From contig JAJZBZ010000007.1 in assembly GCA_021846275.1 (NCBI GenBank), forward strand, positions 1 through 64,000: a stretch of DNA of 64,000 nt, read 5' to 3'. A program made the position numbers and the translations under genes. The DNA comes from Acidobacteriota bacterium (GTDB taxonomy: Bacteria; Acidobacteriota; Terriglobia; Terriglobales; Acidobacteriaceae). The notes beneath the pieces are model-generated. The model saw only the letters and a list, made by a program, of their open reading frames with translations. It did not search any database and had not been told where the DNA came from. Shown one piece after another: positions 7,730-16,714 of the stretch; positions within the stretch are counted from its first letter, which is position 1, and each line of letters opens with the position of its first letter.

Positions 7730-10024
7730 CTACGCCTGCATCAGGTCTTCGATCCGAATCGGCAGCTTCCTCACCCGCACGCCCGTCGCGTGATACACCG
7801 CCGAGGCAATCGCCGGTGCCACGCCCGCCAGTCCAATCTCCCCGATTCCGCGCGCGCCATAGCTGTTCAGCGCAAAATCCGGATAATCCAGAAACGTCAC
7901 ATCGATCTCCGGCGCGTCCGCGCTCGTCGCCATCAAGTAATCCGCCAGATTCCCGTTGATCGGCTGCCCGTTGCGCCGGTCATAGACCGTCTCTTCCAGC
8001 AGCGCCATCCCCACGCCCATCACCACCGCGCCCCGTATCTGGTTCGCCCCCGCGCGAGGATTGATGATCCGTCCCGCGTCAATCACCGTCACCACGCGGC
8101 TCACGCGCAGCCGCGCAATCTCCGGCTCCCACTCCACCTCGGCAAACTGCGCGCCAAAGCTATGCATCGAGAGATCCCTCGCCTTCGGGTCCTCAAACAC
8201 CGACCCCGACCGTCCATCCGCGCTCACGCCATTCAGCCGCGCCGCCTGCAACACCGCCTCAAACGGCACTCCCGCTGATGGCAATCCCGCCGACTCCGTC
8301 GCCCGATGCACGCGCCCCTCGGTCATCCGCAGCGTCTTTGCGTCCGCACCGGCCAGCGGCGTTCCCGGCGTTGAGGCCGCAATCGAGAGCAGGGAAGCGA
8401 TCGCCCCATCGGCAGCCTCTGCCACCGCTGGCAACACCGTCGCCGTCGACCACGAACCGCCCGAAAGCGGTCCCTCCGGCATCGAGCTATCGCCCAGCAG
8501 CACCTCGATCCGCTCAAACGGTAATCCCGTTTTCTCCGCCAGCACCTGCGCAAAGATCGTATACAGCCCGGTGCCCACATCCTGCGTCGCGCAGCGCACG
8601 CGCGCCTTGCCGTCCGCGTTCAGATCCACGGTCGTCGCGCACGCAAACCGATACGCGCCCCAGCTTGCCGCAGCCATTCCCCAGCCCAGCACCTTCCCGT
8701 CGCGCCGCATCGATCCCACCTGCGGCGTCCGCTGTTTCCAGCCAAACTTCGCGCTGCCCGTCTCCAGACACTCGCGCAAGTGCCGCGACGAAAATTTCCT
8801 CCCATTGCTCTCGTCCACCGTCGCGTCGTTCTTCAGCCGCAGCTCCACCGGGTCCATCTTCAGCGCGACGGCAAGCTCGTCCATCGCTGACTCCATGGCA
8901 AACAATCCCGGCACCGCTCCCGGCCCGCGCATCGCCATCGGAGAACCCACATTCCGCCCCACCAGCGCCGAAGCCACCGTCAGATTTGGCACGCTGTACA
9001 GATACCCCGTAGCCTCGCCGCAGCCCTCGTCAAAGCTGTCCACCAGCGACGTATGATTCAGCGCATCCTGCCGCAGCGCTACCAGTTTTCCGTCCGCGCT
9101 CGCGCCAATCCGGAATCGCTGCTCCGTCACCGGCCGATGCCCCACATTCGAGAACATCATCGTCCGCGTCACCACCAGCTTCACCGGCCTTTGCAGCTTC
9201 CGGCTCGCCACCGCCGCCAGCGCGCAGTGCGGCCACGGAAACAGCTTCCCGCCAAATCCCGATCCCAGAAACTTCGTCACCACCGTCACGTTCTCGCGCG
9301 GCACGCCCAGTATCTGCGCCATCGCATTGCGATGATTCACCACCCCCTGCGTGCTCTCGTAAAACGTCACCCTGTCGCCGTCCCACACGGCCACCGTCGC
9401 GTGCAGCTCAATCGGATTGTGCGTCTCAGCCGGCGTCCCATACGTCTGGTCCACCTTCACCGCCGCCGCCGCAAACGCCGCATCCACCGTCCCTCGCGTC
9501 GAAACCGTATTCCACTTGCCCGCAAACGGCTCCAGCTCGCGGCTCACCTCCGGCGTCTCCGCGGCATACTCCGCCTTCACCACTGCCGCCGCCGCCGTCG
9601 CCTGCTCCAGCGACTCAGCCACTACCAGCGCCACATACTGACCCCAGTAATAAATCCGATCATCCTCAAATGCCGGTCGCGTCTCGCTCACCGTCGCATT
9701 CGGATCATTTGGCACCGCACGATACAGCCGCTCCATATTGCCCCGATGCAACACCGCCAGCACGCCCGGCACCGCCTCCGCCGCCGTCACGTCCAGACTG
9801 CGAATCGTCCCCTTGCCCACCGTCGCCTGCACCGGCACCGCAAACGCCATCCACGGCAGATGGAAATCTCCCGCATACTCCGCAGTCCCCGTCGTCTTCA
9901 GCGGCCCGTCAATCCGCGCCACCGGCCGTCCAATGATCCCGTGCTGACTGGCCGCCGCGCCTGCCGCCTCTGCTGTCGCGCCTGTCATCGTCTCTGGTGC
10001 CGTGCCCGTCGTGCTGACCGTCAT
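7730..10024 (-). CDS. paoC: Aldehyde oxidoreductase, molybdenum-binding subunit (PaoC-like)
   Basis: A 764-residue large subunit of the xanthine oxidase family. The start is ATG 10024, preceded by AAAGGA at eight bases; a TTG further upstream is less likely. Key features are the family opening GRPVARIDGPLKTTGTAEYAGD, the molybdopterin-loop GSGFGGK, the RGPGAVPG segment contacting the cofactor, QDVGTGLYT, and near the C-terminus ARGIGEIGLAG with the Glu expected to act as base. E. coli PaoC (YagR) is the closest named relative by length and motif. The enzyme oxidises aldehydes, often aromatic ones, to acids. Substrate specificity cannot be read here. It follows the FAD subunit by 124 bp. Confidence 0.9.
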   Translation of the reverse strand: MTVSTTGTAPETMTGATAEAAGAAASQHGIIGRPVARIDGPLKTTGTAEYAGDFHLPWMAFAVPVQATVGKGTIRSLDVTAAEAVPGVLAVLHRGNMERLYRAVPNDPNATVSETRPAFEDDRIYYWGQYVALVVAESLEQATAAAAVVKAEYAAETPEVSRELEPFAGKWNTVSTRGTVDAAFAAAAVKVDQTYGTPAETHNPIELHATVAVWDGDRVTFYESTQGVVNHRNAMAQILGVPRENVTVVTKFLGSGFGGKLFPWPHCALAAVASRKLQRPVKLVVTRTMMFSNVGHRPVTEQRFRIGASADGKLVALRQDALNHTSLVDSFDEGCGEATGYLYSVPNLTVASALVGRNVGSPMAMRGPGAVPGLFAMESAMDELAVALKMDPVELRLKNDATVDESNGRKFSSRHLRECLETGSAKFGWKQRTPQVGSMRRDGKVLGWGMAAASWGAYRFACATTVDLNADGKARVRCATQDVGTGLYTIFAQVLAEKTGLPFERIEVLLGDSSMPEGPLSGGSWSTATVLPAVAEAADGAIASLLSIAASTPGTPLAGADAKTLRMTEGRVHRATESAGLPSAGVPFEAVLQAARLNGVSADGRSGSVFEDPKARDLSMHSFGAQFAEVEWEPEIARLRVSRVVTVIDAGRIINPRAGANQIRGAVVMGVGMALLEETVYDRRNGQPINGNLADYLMATSADAPEIDVTFLDYPDFALNSYGARGIGEIGLAGVAPAIASAVYHATGVRVRKLPIRIEDLMQA

Positions 10025-10148
10025 GCCGCTCGTCCTTTCGCCGCGCCCGTTCTTCCGCCGATGCAGCAACGTCTGGCTGGTTCCCTCCCACGCCAGACGC
10101 TGCCTCCATCCGCTCTCAAAATTCCTGCCGTTTACGCCGTGGCCCCGT

Positions 10149-11120
10149 TCACGCTGTTGCCATGGTCAGCGCCCGCGTCATGCAGCGCTTCGCCAGCTCC
10201 ACCTTGAATCCATTCTCCGTCTGCGGCTTCGCGCCCTTCAGCGCCGCCTCAGCCGCTGCGCGGAAGTGCTCCGCCGTCGCCGGTTTGCCCACCAGCGCGG
10301 CCTCCGCCTCGTGCGCGCGCCACGGGCGCGTGCCCACTCCGCCCAGCGCCACGCGAACATACCGCACATGCCCGCCGCTCGTCTCCGCCACCACCGCCGC
10401 CGAGGCCAGCGCAAACTCATACGATGCCCGGTCGCGCAGCTTCAGATACACCTGCTTCGACCCCCTGCGCGGCGTCGGCAGCGTCACATGCGTAATCAGC
10501 TCGCCCGGCTCCAGCGCATTCTCCACATTCGGCGTCGTTCCCGGCAGCTTATAAAACTCGCCAATCGCAATCTCGCGCTTGCCCTTCGCGCCCTGCACAT
10601 GCACCGTCGCCTCCAGCGCCGTCATCGCCACGGCCATATCCGACGGATGCGTCGCAATGCAATCCTCGCTCGTTCCCAGGATCGCCATCATCCGGTTGTG
10701 GCCGTCCATCGCCGCGCAGCCCGACCCCGGATTCCGCTTGTTGCAGTTCGTGTAGCTCGTATCGCGAAAATACGGACACCGCGTCCGCTGCAACAGATTT
10801 CCGCCCGTCGTCGCCATATTCCGCAACTGCGCCGACGCGCCCGACAACAGCGCCTCGGAGAGCACCGCATACTCCGCCTTCACCGTCGGATCAAAAGCCA
10901 GATCGGAGTTCCGCACCAGCGCGCCAATCCGCAGTCCGCCATCCGGCAGCTTTTCCACCGCCGCCAGCGGCAGCCCTGTCACGTCCACCAGCGTCTTTGG
11001 CGTCTCCACGTCCAGCTTCATCAGGTCCACCAGCGTCGTTCCGCCGCCAATGTACCGTCCGCCCAGCCCCGTCGCCTCGTCCACCGTCTGCGCCTTGCTA
11101 AAGCTGAAACTCTGCATCAT
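10149..11120 (-). CDS. paoB: Aldehyde oxidoreductase, FAD-binding subunit (PaoB-like)
   Basis: A 323-residue subunit of the CO-dehydrogenase flavoprotein type. It starts at the ATG-ATG pair at 11120/11117 just after GAGGGG. The FAD-binding loops are visible as [15 protein letters not shown] and [13 protein letters not shown]. Next comes a Cys-rich insertion with Cys residues in [20 protein letters not shown] and GCAAMDG. In E. coli PaoB the equivalent insertion binds an extra [4Fe-4S] cluster, so this subunit probably does too. It passes electrons between the [2Fe-2S] subunit and FAD. The gene lies 50 bp downstream of the iron-sulfur subunit gene. Confidence 0.9.
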   Translation of the reverse strand: MMQSFSFSKAQTVDEATGLGGRYIGGGTTLVDLMKLDVETPKTLVDVTGLPLAAVEKLPDGGLRIGALVRNSDLAFDPTVKAEYAVLSEALLSGASAQLRNMATTGGNLLQRTRCPYFRDTSYTNCNKRNPGSGCAAMDGHNRMMAILGTSEDCIATHPSDMAVAMTALEATVHVQGAKGKREIAIGEFYKLPGTTPNVENALEPGELITHVTLPTPRRGSKQVYLKLRDRASYEFALASAAVVAETSGGHVRYVRVALGGVGTRPWRAHEAEAALVGKPATAEHFRAAAEAALKGAKPQTENGFKVELAKRCMTRALTMATA

Positions 11121-11170
11121 CCCCTCGCTTCCGGCCTGCCGCCGTCCTGGTTCGCTCTTGCATCTGCTGC

Positions 11171-11851
11171 TTAACTGTTTTTCATCTGGCCGCGCACCTG
11201 TTTCACCGCCGCCAGAATGTTCGGATACGCTCCACAGCGGCAGATATTGCCCGCCATCGCTTCCTTGATCTCGCCGTCGCTCTCGCCAATCGGCTCCTTC
11301 ATCAGCGCCACCGCGCTCATGATCTGCCCGCTCGTGCAATAGCCGCACTGGTACGCATCATGCTCCACAAACGCAGCCTGCATCGGGTGCATCCGCGTCG
11401 GAATCCCCAGCCCCTCAATCGTCGTCACGTCCTTGCCCGCCGCCATCGCCGCCAGCGTCAGGCAGGAGTTCACCCGCCGCCCATCCACATGCACCGTGCA
11501 TGCGCCGCACTGCCCGTGGTCGCAGCCCTTTTTCGTGCCCGTCAGATACAGCCGCTCGCGCAGCGTATCGAGCAGCGTCGCCCGCGAGTCCAGCATCCCC
11601 AGGTCATGCTCCTCGCCATTCACCTTCAGCACCACATGCGTCTTGCCCGCGGTCGCCGCCGCTGCTCCGTTCGCCGTGGTCGCCGACGCAGACGCAGCCA
11701 GCGGTGCCGTCACCATCAGCCCCGTCGCGCCCAGCCCGGAGAGAAACGTGCGCCGCGTCACCCGCACGCTCTGCCCTTCGGCTTTCACCGCGCCCACCGG
11801 CTCCAACTCAATCTCCTGCTGGTCCTCGCGCAACACAGTCTCCTCCGTCAT
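11171..11851 (-). CDS. paoA: Aldehyde oxidoreductase, [2Fe-2S] subunit with Tat signal (PaoA-like)
   Basis: A 226-residue protein with a strong GAGGAGG ribosome-binding site. Residues about 33-60 form a twin-arginine signal ([20 protein letters not shown]), so the assembled enzyme is exported folded to the periplasm. The plant-type ferredoxin cluster ligands lie in [13 protein letters not shown] and NSCL; the second cluster uses CGYC and CRCG near the C-terminus. The long N-terminal extension matches periplasmic PaoA/YagT rather than cytoplasmic xanthine dehydrogenases. It is the first gene of the operon that continues with the FAD subunit, the molybdenum subunit and the XdhC chaperone. Confidence 0.92.
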   Translation of the reverse strand: MTEETVLREDQQEIELEPVGAVKAEGQSVRVTRRTFLSGLGATGLMVTAPLAASASATTANGAAAATAGKTHVVLKVNGEEHDLGMLDSRATLLDTLRERLYLTGTKKGCDHGQCGACTVHVDGRRVNSCLTLAAMAAGKDVTTIEGLGIPTRMHPMQAAFVEHDAYQCGYCTSGQIMSAVALMKEPIGESDGEIKEAMAGNICRCGAYPNILAAVKQVRGQMKNS

Positions 11852-12073
11852 CGCTGCCTCCTCATCGGTGCTCTCGCCATTACTTTACCGGAATTCTTTG
11901 TCCATTGGATAGCCATAAAATCAAGCCCACTCGGAAATCCCCGCCGCCGCGCGTCATTCCGCGTTCATGCGATGAAAATCCCTCGCCAGTCGCGCGGCAA
12001 ATCCCGATAAATCCCCGCTGAAATCCCAGCCAGGATTCCGCGCAGCCCGCAATGCTGACCAGACCCGCCGCGC

Positions 12074-12619
12074 TCAGAAGCTGTCCAGAATATCCGTCAC
12101 CAGTGCCCGCGCAAAATCCTGCGAAAGCCGCGTCATCGCCGCCGGATCCTCCTGCAGATACGTCGTCAGATCCGTCGTCGACTGGTACTGCTGCCGGAAA
12201 ACGTAGTTGTCATTGGCATAGAGCACGCGCCCGTCGCGCCCCACCAGCTTCACCGCCACCACCATCGTAATCAGAAAGCTCGATGACTCCTGCGTCACCG
12301 AGTTATACGTCAGCGGAGCCACCATCTGGCTCACAATCGTCCCATGCAGCACGGCGTCGGCATCCGCATCGTCCGACGGCACCACCCGCAGCCGCGTCCG
12401 CGTCAGCAACTCCCGCACCACCGCCTGCGTCAGCGCAATCTCCGTGTGATTGTTCGTCGTCTTCGTCACAAACACCGGCACGGCAATCGTCCGCGCGCCC
12501 TGCGGCAGATGCGCCGCGCCGCCCATCGTGTGATACCCGCAGCCGCTCGCGCCCAGCAGCGCCACGCCCATCACAGCCACGCTCGCCATCCAGCGCATCA
12601 CCCGCCAGCCTCGCCTCAT
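12074..12619 (-). CDS. lptE: LPS-assembly lipoprotein LptE
   Basis: A 181-residue lipoprotein: a basic N-terminus, a hydrophobic helix and a lipobox ending in Cys27 (GASGCGYH). The mature part follows the LptE pattern with CGYHTMGG, LPQGARTIAVPVF and TEIALTQAVVREL; the C-terminal portion has the alternating strands of the family. LptE plugs the LptD barrel at the outer membrane and helps insert lipopolysaccharide, which fits the glycosyltransferases at 2-6 kb. In many bacteria lptE is followed by holA; here holA is about 4 kb away and divergent. The gene is the same strand as the paoABC operon but separated from it by 222 bp. Confidence 0.88.
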   Translation of the reverse strand: MRRGWRVMRWMASVAVMGVALLGASGCGYHTMGGAAHLPQGARTIAVPVFVTKTTNNHTEIALTQAVVRELLTRTRLRVVPSDDADADAVLHGTIVSQMVAPLTYNSVTQESSSFLITMVVAVKLVGRDGRVLYANDNYVFRQQYQSTTDLTTYLQEDPAAMTRLSQDFARALVTDILDSF

Positions 12620-12698
12620 ACTTCCTGATTGTATGAGTCCGCGCTGCCGTCAGTCCCGCCGCTGCCATTCCCTGGGCCCCGCGCGATACGATCTCAGC

Positions 12699-13118
12699 AT
12701 GAGCTGGATCCTCTGGGCCTTGCTATCCGCACTCTTCGCCGCCGCCACCGCCATCCTCGCCAAGATCGGCGTCGCGCATGTCGATTCCAACCTCGCCACC
12801 GCCGTCCGCACCACGGTCGTCGTCGTCTTCGCCTGGATCATCGCCGTCGCGCTCGGCAAGCACAACGAATTTCGCGACCTCGACGGACGCACGCTGCTCT
12901 TTCTCACTCTCTCCGGGCTGGCCACGGGCCTGTCCTGGCTCTGTTATTTCCGCGCGCTCCAGCTTGGTCCGGCCTCGCGCGTCGCGCCGCTGGACAAGCT
13001 CAGCGTCGTCCTCGTGCTCGTTTTTGCGGCCATCTTCCTCGGTGAAAAACTCTCCCCGCTGGCCATCCTCGGCGGCCTGCTCATCACCGCCGGAGCCATC
13101 GTCATGACCCTCGCCTGA
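12699..13118 (+). CDS. Single-domain EamA-type membrane protein
   Basis: A 139-residue protein consisting of one EamA repeat of five helices, starting MSWILWALLSALFAAATAIL. The end has LDKLSVVLVLVFAAIFLGEK, typical of the last two helices of an EamA unit. Standard drug/metabolite transporters have two such units (about 300 residues); short members work as dimers. The substrate is unknown. The start codon lies 80 bp from the divergent lptE start. An alternative start further upstream would overlap the promoter region, so ATG 12699 is preferred. Confidence 0.85.
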   Translation: MSWILWALLSALFAAATAILAKIGVAHVDSNLATAVRTTVVVVFAWIIAVALGKHNEFRDLDGRTLLFLTLSGLATGLSWLCYFRALQLGPASRVAPLDKLSVVLVLVFAAIFLGEKLSPLAILGGLLITAGAIVMTLA

Positions 13119-13189
13119 CAACCGCTCCGCTCGCAGCCTCCGCCGACAAAACCACCGCGGTCGCAGAGAAATTCGGGCAATTTCCCACA

Positions 13190-13219
13190 CAAAAAAAACC
13201 GGCTGCCGCAGCAGCCGGT
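13190..13219 (-). terminator. Rho-independent terminator for the minus-strand chimeric gene
   Basis: A perfect nine-base stem (ACCGGCTGC at 13198-13206, GCAGCCGGT at 13211-13219) with loop CGCA lies next to a run of eight A on the plus strand, which is the U tract on the minus strand. It starts 27 bp past the stop of the gene at 13246-13827 and probably belonged to the original ftsH gene. Confidence 0.85.
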
Positions 13220-13245
13220 CTCGCATTTCGCCAGCAACCGCGCGT

Positions 13246-13827
13246 CTACGCCGGTGCCGGTGAGCCTTCCGAGAATCCAGGTCCGCGACCCGTCTCCGGC
13301 TTCAGCACCGCCGGCGCGCTCGGGCTGCCCGGATCGCTCGGCGTGGCCAGCGTCGAGCGCATCGGTGGCAGTTCCTTGCCCTCGATCAGCATCTTCACTT
13401 CCTCGGCGTCAATCGTCTCCCGCTCCAGCAGCGCCGCCGCAATCCGGTGCATCGCATCCCGATGCGCGTCCAGAATCGAATACGCCGACTGGTACGCCTC
13501 GTCGATCAACCGCCTCACCTCCTGGTCGATCTGTCGCGCCGTCTCCTCGGAGAAATCCCGGTGCTGCGCAATCTCCCGTCCCAGGAATATCTGCTCTTCC
13601 TTCTTGCCAAAGGTCAGCGGTCCCAGTCGGCTCATCCCGTACTCGCAGACCATCCGCCGCGCCGCCATCGGCTCGATACTCTTCCGTTTGATCGGCAACA
13701 TCAGTCCCTTCGTGTAGTTCTCCAAAGGAACACGGCGGTCAGCGTGGCCTGCGGCATCGGCAACACCATCCAGATACGCCAGGAGGCGATCCGCCTGACG
13801 GGACAAATCCTCTTGGCGAAGACTCAT
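13246..13827 (-). pseudogene. Chimera: transposase N-terminus fused to FtsH C-terminus
   Basis: One open frame of 193 codons joins two unrelated proteins. Residues 1 to about 57 (LAYLDGVADAAGHADRRVPL, then YTKGLMLPIKRKSIEPMAAR) look like the start of an IS701-type DDE transposase. From about residue 56, ARRMVCEYGMSRLGPLTFG through FLGREIAQHRDFSEETA to MLIEGKELPP matches the C-terminal part of the M41 protease FtsH. The last 35 residues are a Pro/Gly/Ser-rich tail of the kind FtsH proteins often have. The AAA+ ATPase and the zinc HEXXH centre are absent, so no FtsH activity is possible. The junction falls at an Ala-Arg-Arg shared by both parents. A complete ftsH presumably exists elsewhere. 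Whether the chimera is expressed is unknown. Confidence 0.8.
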
Positions 13828-13981
13828 CCCATCAACGTACTACCGCACAATATTTACGGACGGGAATTCAACTCAAAAGGCATCTCGTCTATAACACAGT
13901 AGTAGTAGGGAGCCACTGAACAAGTCCCCGATGTGCGTGCGATGCGTCTAATCGAGTAGAGGATCGGGAACCGCGAAGCGC

Positions 13982-14275
13982 CAACTTACCTTTGCCACTC
14001 AGCCGAGTTTTAAGAAGTACGCACGCAAGTGCCGCCGGGAACAGTTTCTCTGCACCATTCAGGCCGTCGTTCCGTGGTCCGAGCTTGAGGTGCGCATTGC
14101 GCAGCACTATCCCACGGTCGGCAGGGGCTGTCGGCCAGTCAAGCGCAGTGTGATGCTGCGCATTTTTACTTTTGAAAATGGAGTTGGATGCTCAACTTCA
14201 GCGAAGGATTCCCTGTCGATACAGCATCCGCGTACCGCAGCTCTCCACGCCCAAGCTGACTCTGTTTTCGGTTGA
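13982..14275 (+). pseudogene. Decayed IS5-type transposase fragment
   Basis: From 13982 the plus strand reads QLTFATQPSFKKYARKCRRE, then LCTIQAVVPWSELE and HYPTVGRGCRPVKRSVMLRI, matching the N-terminal region of IS5 transposases (a basic segment, then VPWxxL, then a GRPP-x-x-x-x-MLR motif). After FTF the frame is lost; a different frame carries FSEGFPVDTAS, like the downstream SDxxVEDALYDS segment, so a frameshift is likely. No start codon is obvious and the DDE catalytic region is missing. The remaining bases from 13828 to 13981 hold no recognisable gene. The fragment sits back to back with the FtsH-transposase chimera. Confidence 0.6.
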
Positions 14276-14281
14276 GCGTGC

Positions 14282-16435
14282 TCACGATGCCGATTCCAGC
14301 GCATCCAGCAGCGCGTCGGGATCGGTGATCGGTGGCAGGCAGGTTTTTCCGCGACAGACCAGCGCCCACGCCGCGCCCGCCGCTGGCAGAGGCACCTGCG
14401 GCAGCGTGGCCGCGAGCGACTCCGGGAGCGTGTCGGCCAGCAACTGCCGCGCCTGCAACCGAATCACCGTCTTATTTACCGCGAAGCGTGCCGTGGCGAG
14501 GGCTTCCAGTCGACTGGCCGCCTCGTCAGAGCCGACGACGACGACCTGTACGGGATCGAGTAGAAAGCGATTGAGCGCGAGGGCGTAAGAGCCGACGTAG
14601 AGGCCGAAGTGCTCGACGATGCCGGCGAAGGCTTCGAGGACATCCTCGGCGATCAGGCGATAATCGCAGCGGCCGCTGAGAGCCTCCAGCCGCAGGAGTG
14701 CTGAGGCGGCGACGGGATTGCCTGCGGGTGTGGGCGCGTCCTGGAGCGGACGGCGTCGCGCGGCGAGAGCGCCAATCTGTTCGCTTTCGGCGCGCTCGAC
14801 GGGCAGATCGAGAAACACGTCAGCCGCGCGATCCAGAAACCGGGCAATCATCGCGTCCGCCAGCTTGCACGCCGCGCGGTGATACTCGATCAATCCTGTC
14901 GCCAGCCACGCGTCGATGCAGGCATGCACCGTGAACGCATAGTCGTCCAGATTGCCCGCGACCGCGACTGTCTGCCGTCCGGCAGCCTGCTCTGTTCCAG
15001 CGCTCTCGCCGTACGCAATCACATGGCCCAGTTCCAGCCCGCCATCCCAGGTCTGCGCCAGCAGCCTATCCAGCGTCAGCAGCGCAAAATCCCTCACCGA
15101 CGACAGCCGCAGCACGCGCGCCGCCTCCAGATACGCAGTGACCGCCATCGCGTTCCAGCCCGTATACAGCGTGCGGTCGATGAATGGGGTTGGCCGTTGA
15201 GCGCGCGCCGCCAGCAGCTTCTGCCGCGCGGTCGCGAGCAGGCTTCGGGCTTCGTCGCCAGAGACGCCGACCTCGCGCGCCACATCGTCCAGCGTGAACC
15301 GCACATGCAGCACGTTCTTCTTCGGATTGTGGTGCATGTCGCCGAGTTCGCCAATATCCCAGTACCGCCCCGCAACGGCGAACTCCGCCTCCGTCAGCAC
15401 CGCGCGAGCCTCCTCGCGCGTCCAGGTGAAGTAGTCGCCATCGTCGTCGAGATTGATGTCGGCGTCCTGCGAAGCATAAAAACCGCCCAGCGCGCGATCG
15501 GTCATCGTCGCGTCCATCCATGCGATGATCTCCTGCGCCGTGTCCGCAAACTCCGGCTCCACGAAGCTCTGGTAGGCGTGGACGTAACAGCGCAGCAGCT
15601 CGGTGTTGTCGTAGAGCATTTTCTCGAAATGTGGCACCACCCATCGCTCGTCCACCGAATAGCGATGAAACCCGCCCGCAAGCTGGTCATAGACGCCGCC
15701 GCGCCGCATCCGCCGCAGCGTCTCCAACACGGCGTCGTGGGCTTCGGGATTGCCTGCGCGCGCGGCTACGTCGAGCAGCAGGTCGAGCGCGGCCGGGTGA
15801 GGAAATTTGGGCTGGGAGCCGAATCCGCCATTGCGGGGGTCGTACTGTTTGAGGATCGAAGCCACAATCTTTTCCGTGAGCGCGAAGCTCAGCGATTGGC
15901 CGTGACCGGAAAAGTTTTCATTCTGCTCGACGGCGGCCATGACGCTCGTTGCCGACTCCAGAACCTCCTCGCGCCGCGTCCGCCACGCATCCGCCATCGT
16001 CAGCAGCACGCGCCGCATTCCTGGCCGACCATACCGCTCCTCGGCGGGGAAATATGTCCCGCCAAAGTACGGTCGGCCATCCGGCGTCAGAAACGCCGTC
16101 AGCGGCCATCCTCCCTGCCCGCTGATCGCCGACACCGCCGCCTGATACCGCGCATCCACATCCGGCCGCTCGTCGCGATCCACCTTCACGGCGATGTAAT
16201 GCTCGTTGAGGATGGCGGCGATCTCGGCGTTCTCGTAGGATTCGCGATCCATCACATGGCACCAGTGGCACCATACCGCTCCGATGTCGAGCAGGATGGG
16301 CTTGTCCTCGGCCCGCGCCCGCGCAAACGCCTCCTCACCCCACGCAAACCAGCGCACCGGCTGGTGGCGCGCCGAGCGGAGATAGGACGAGGCGGCAAAT
16401 TCCAGCGAGTTGGCGGTTTCCGGCTGTGCCTGCAT
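14282..16435 (-). CDS. DUF255 thioredoxin-fold protein (YyaL/SSP411-like)
   Basis: A 717-residue protein; ATG 16435 follows AGAAGGG at a good distance. The N-terminal 170 residues form a thioredoxin-like domain with a CHWC motif (Cys56 and Cys59) and the family hallmarks HQPVRWFAWG and GGWPLTAFLTPDGRPY. The rest is an alpha/alpha-barrel of the six-hairpin type, with GGVYDQLAGGFHRYSVDERW and YASQDADINL. Family members are widespread but their biochemical role is unproven; a redox or N-acyl-sugar-related role has been suggested from the fold. No signal peptide is seen, so it is probably cytoplasmic. It lies between mobile-element debris and the divergent holA gene. Confidence 0.9.
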   Translation of the reverse strand: MQAQPETANSLEFAASSYLRSARHQPVRWFAWGEEAFARARAEDKPILLDIGAVWCHWCHVMDRESYENAEIAAILNEHYIAVKVDRDERPDVDARYQAAVSAISGQGGWPLTAFLTPDGRPYFGGTYFPAEERYGRPGMRRVLLTMADAWRTRREEVLESATSVMAAVEQNENFSGHGQSLSFALTEKIVASILKQYDPRNGGFGSQPKFPHPAALDLLLDVAARAGNPEAHDAVLETLRRMRRGGVYDQLAGGFHRYSVDERWVVPHFEKMLYDNTELLRCYVHAYQSFVEPEFADTAQEIIAWMDATMTDRALGGFYASQDADINLDDDGDYFTWTREEARAVLTEAEFAVAGRYWDIGELGDMHHNPKKNVLHVRFTLDDVAREVGVSGDEARSLLATARQKLLAARAQRPTPFIDRTLYTGWNAMAVTAYLEAARVLRLSSVRDFALLTLDRLLAQTWDGGLELGHVIAYGESAGTEQAAGRQTVAVAGNLDDYAFTVHACIDAWLATGLIEYHRAACKLADAMIARFLDRAADVFLDLPVERAESEQIGALAARRRPLQDAPTPAGNPVAASALLRLEALSGRCDYRLIAEDVLEAFAGIVEHFGLYVGSYALALNRFLLDPVQVVVVGSDEAASRLEALATARFAVNKTVIRLQARQLLADTLPESLAATLPQVPLPAAGAAWALVCRGKTCLPPITDPDALLDALESAS

Positions 16436-16714
16436 GAAGTACCCTTCTGCATTCAGCATCGCACAGAGGCGAGAGTTCACGCGGCGCGGCTCGCGTGGAT
16501 CCTGCCGCCAGGCGGCCACGAACGCGAGGCGCGAAGCTGGCGCGAACGCCGTGCGAAGAGTTCGCGAAACCGTGCGCAGCCGGATGCTCCACCGCCGGGA
16601 GCGTGCCAATTTCCTCGGCCACGCACCGCAAAGGCCGATTACTCTGGATATGAACTTTGGGGATAGGAACTGCGGGCCGCTTGCCGAAAGAAACGGCGCG
16701 GAAAGGACGACGCA

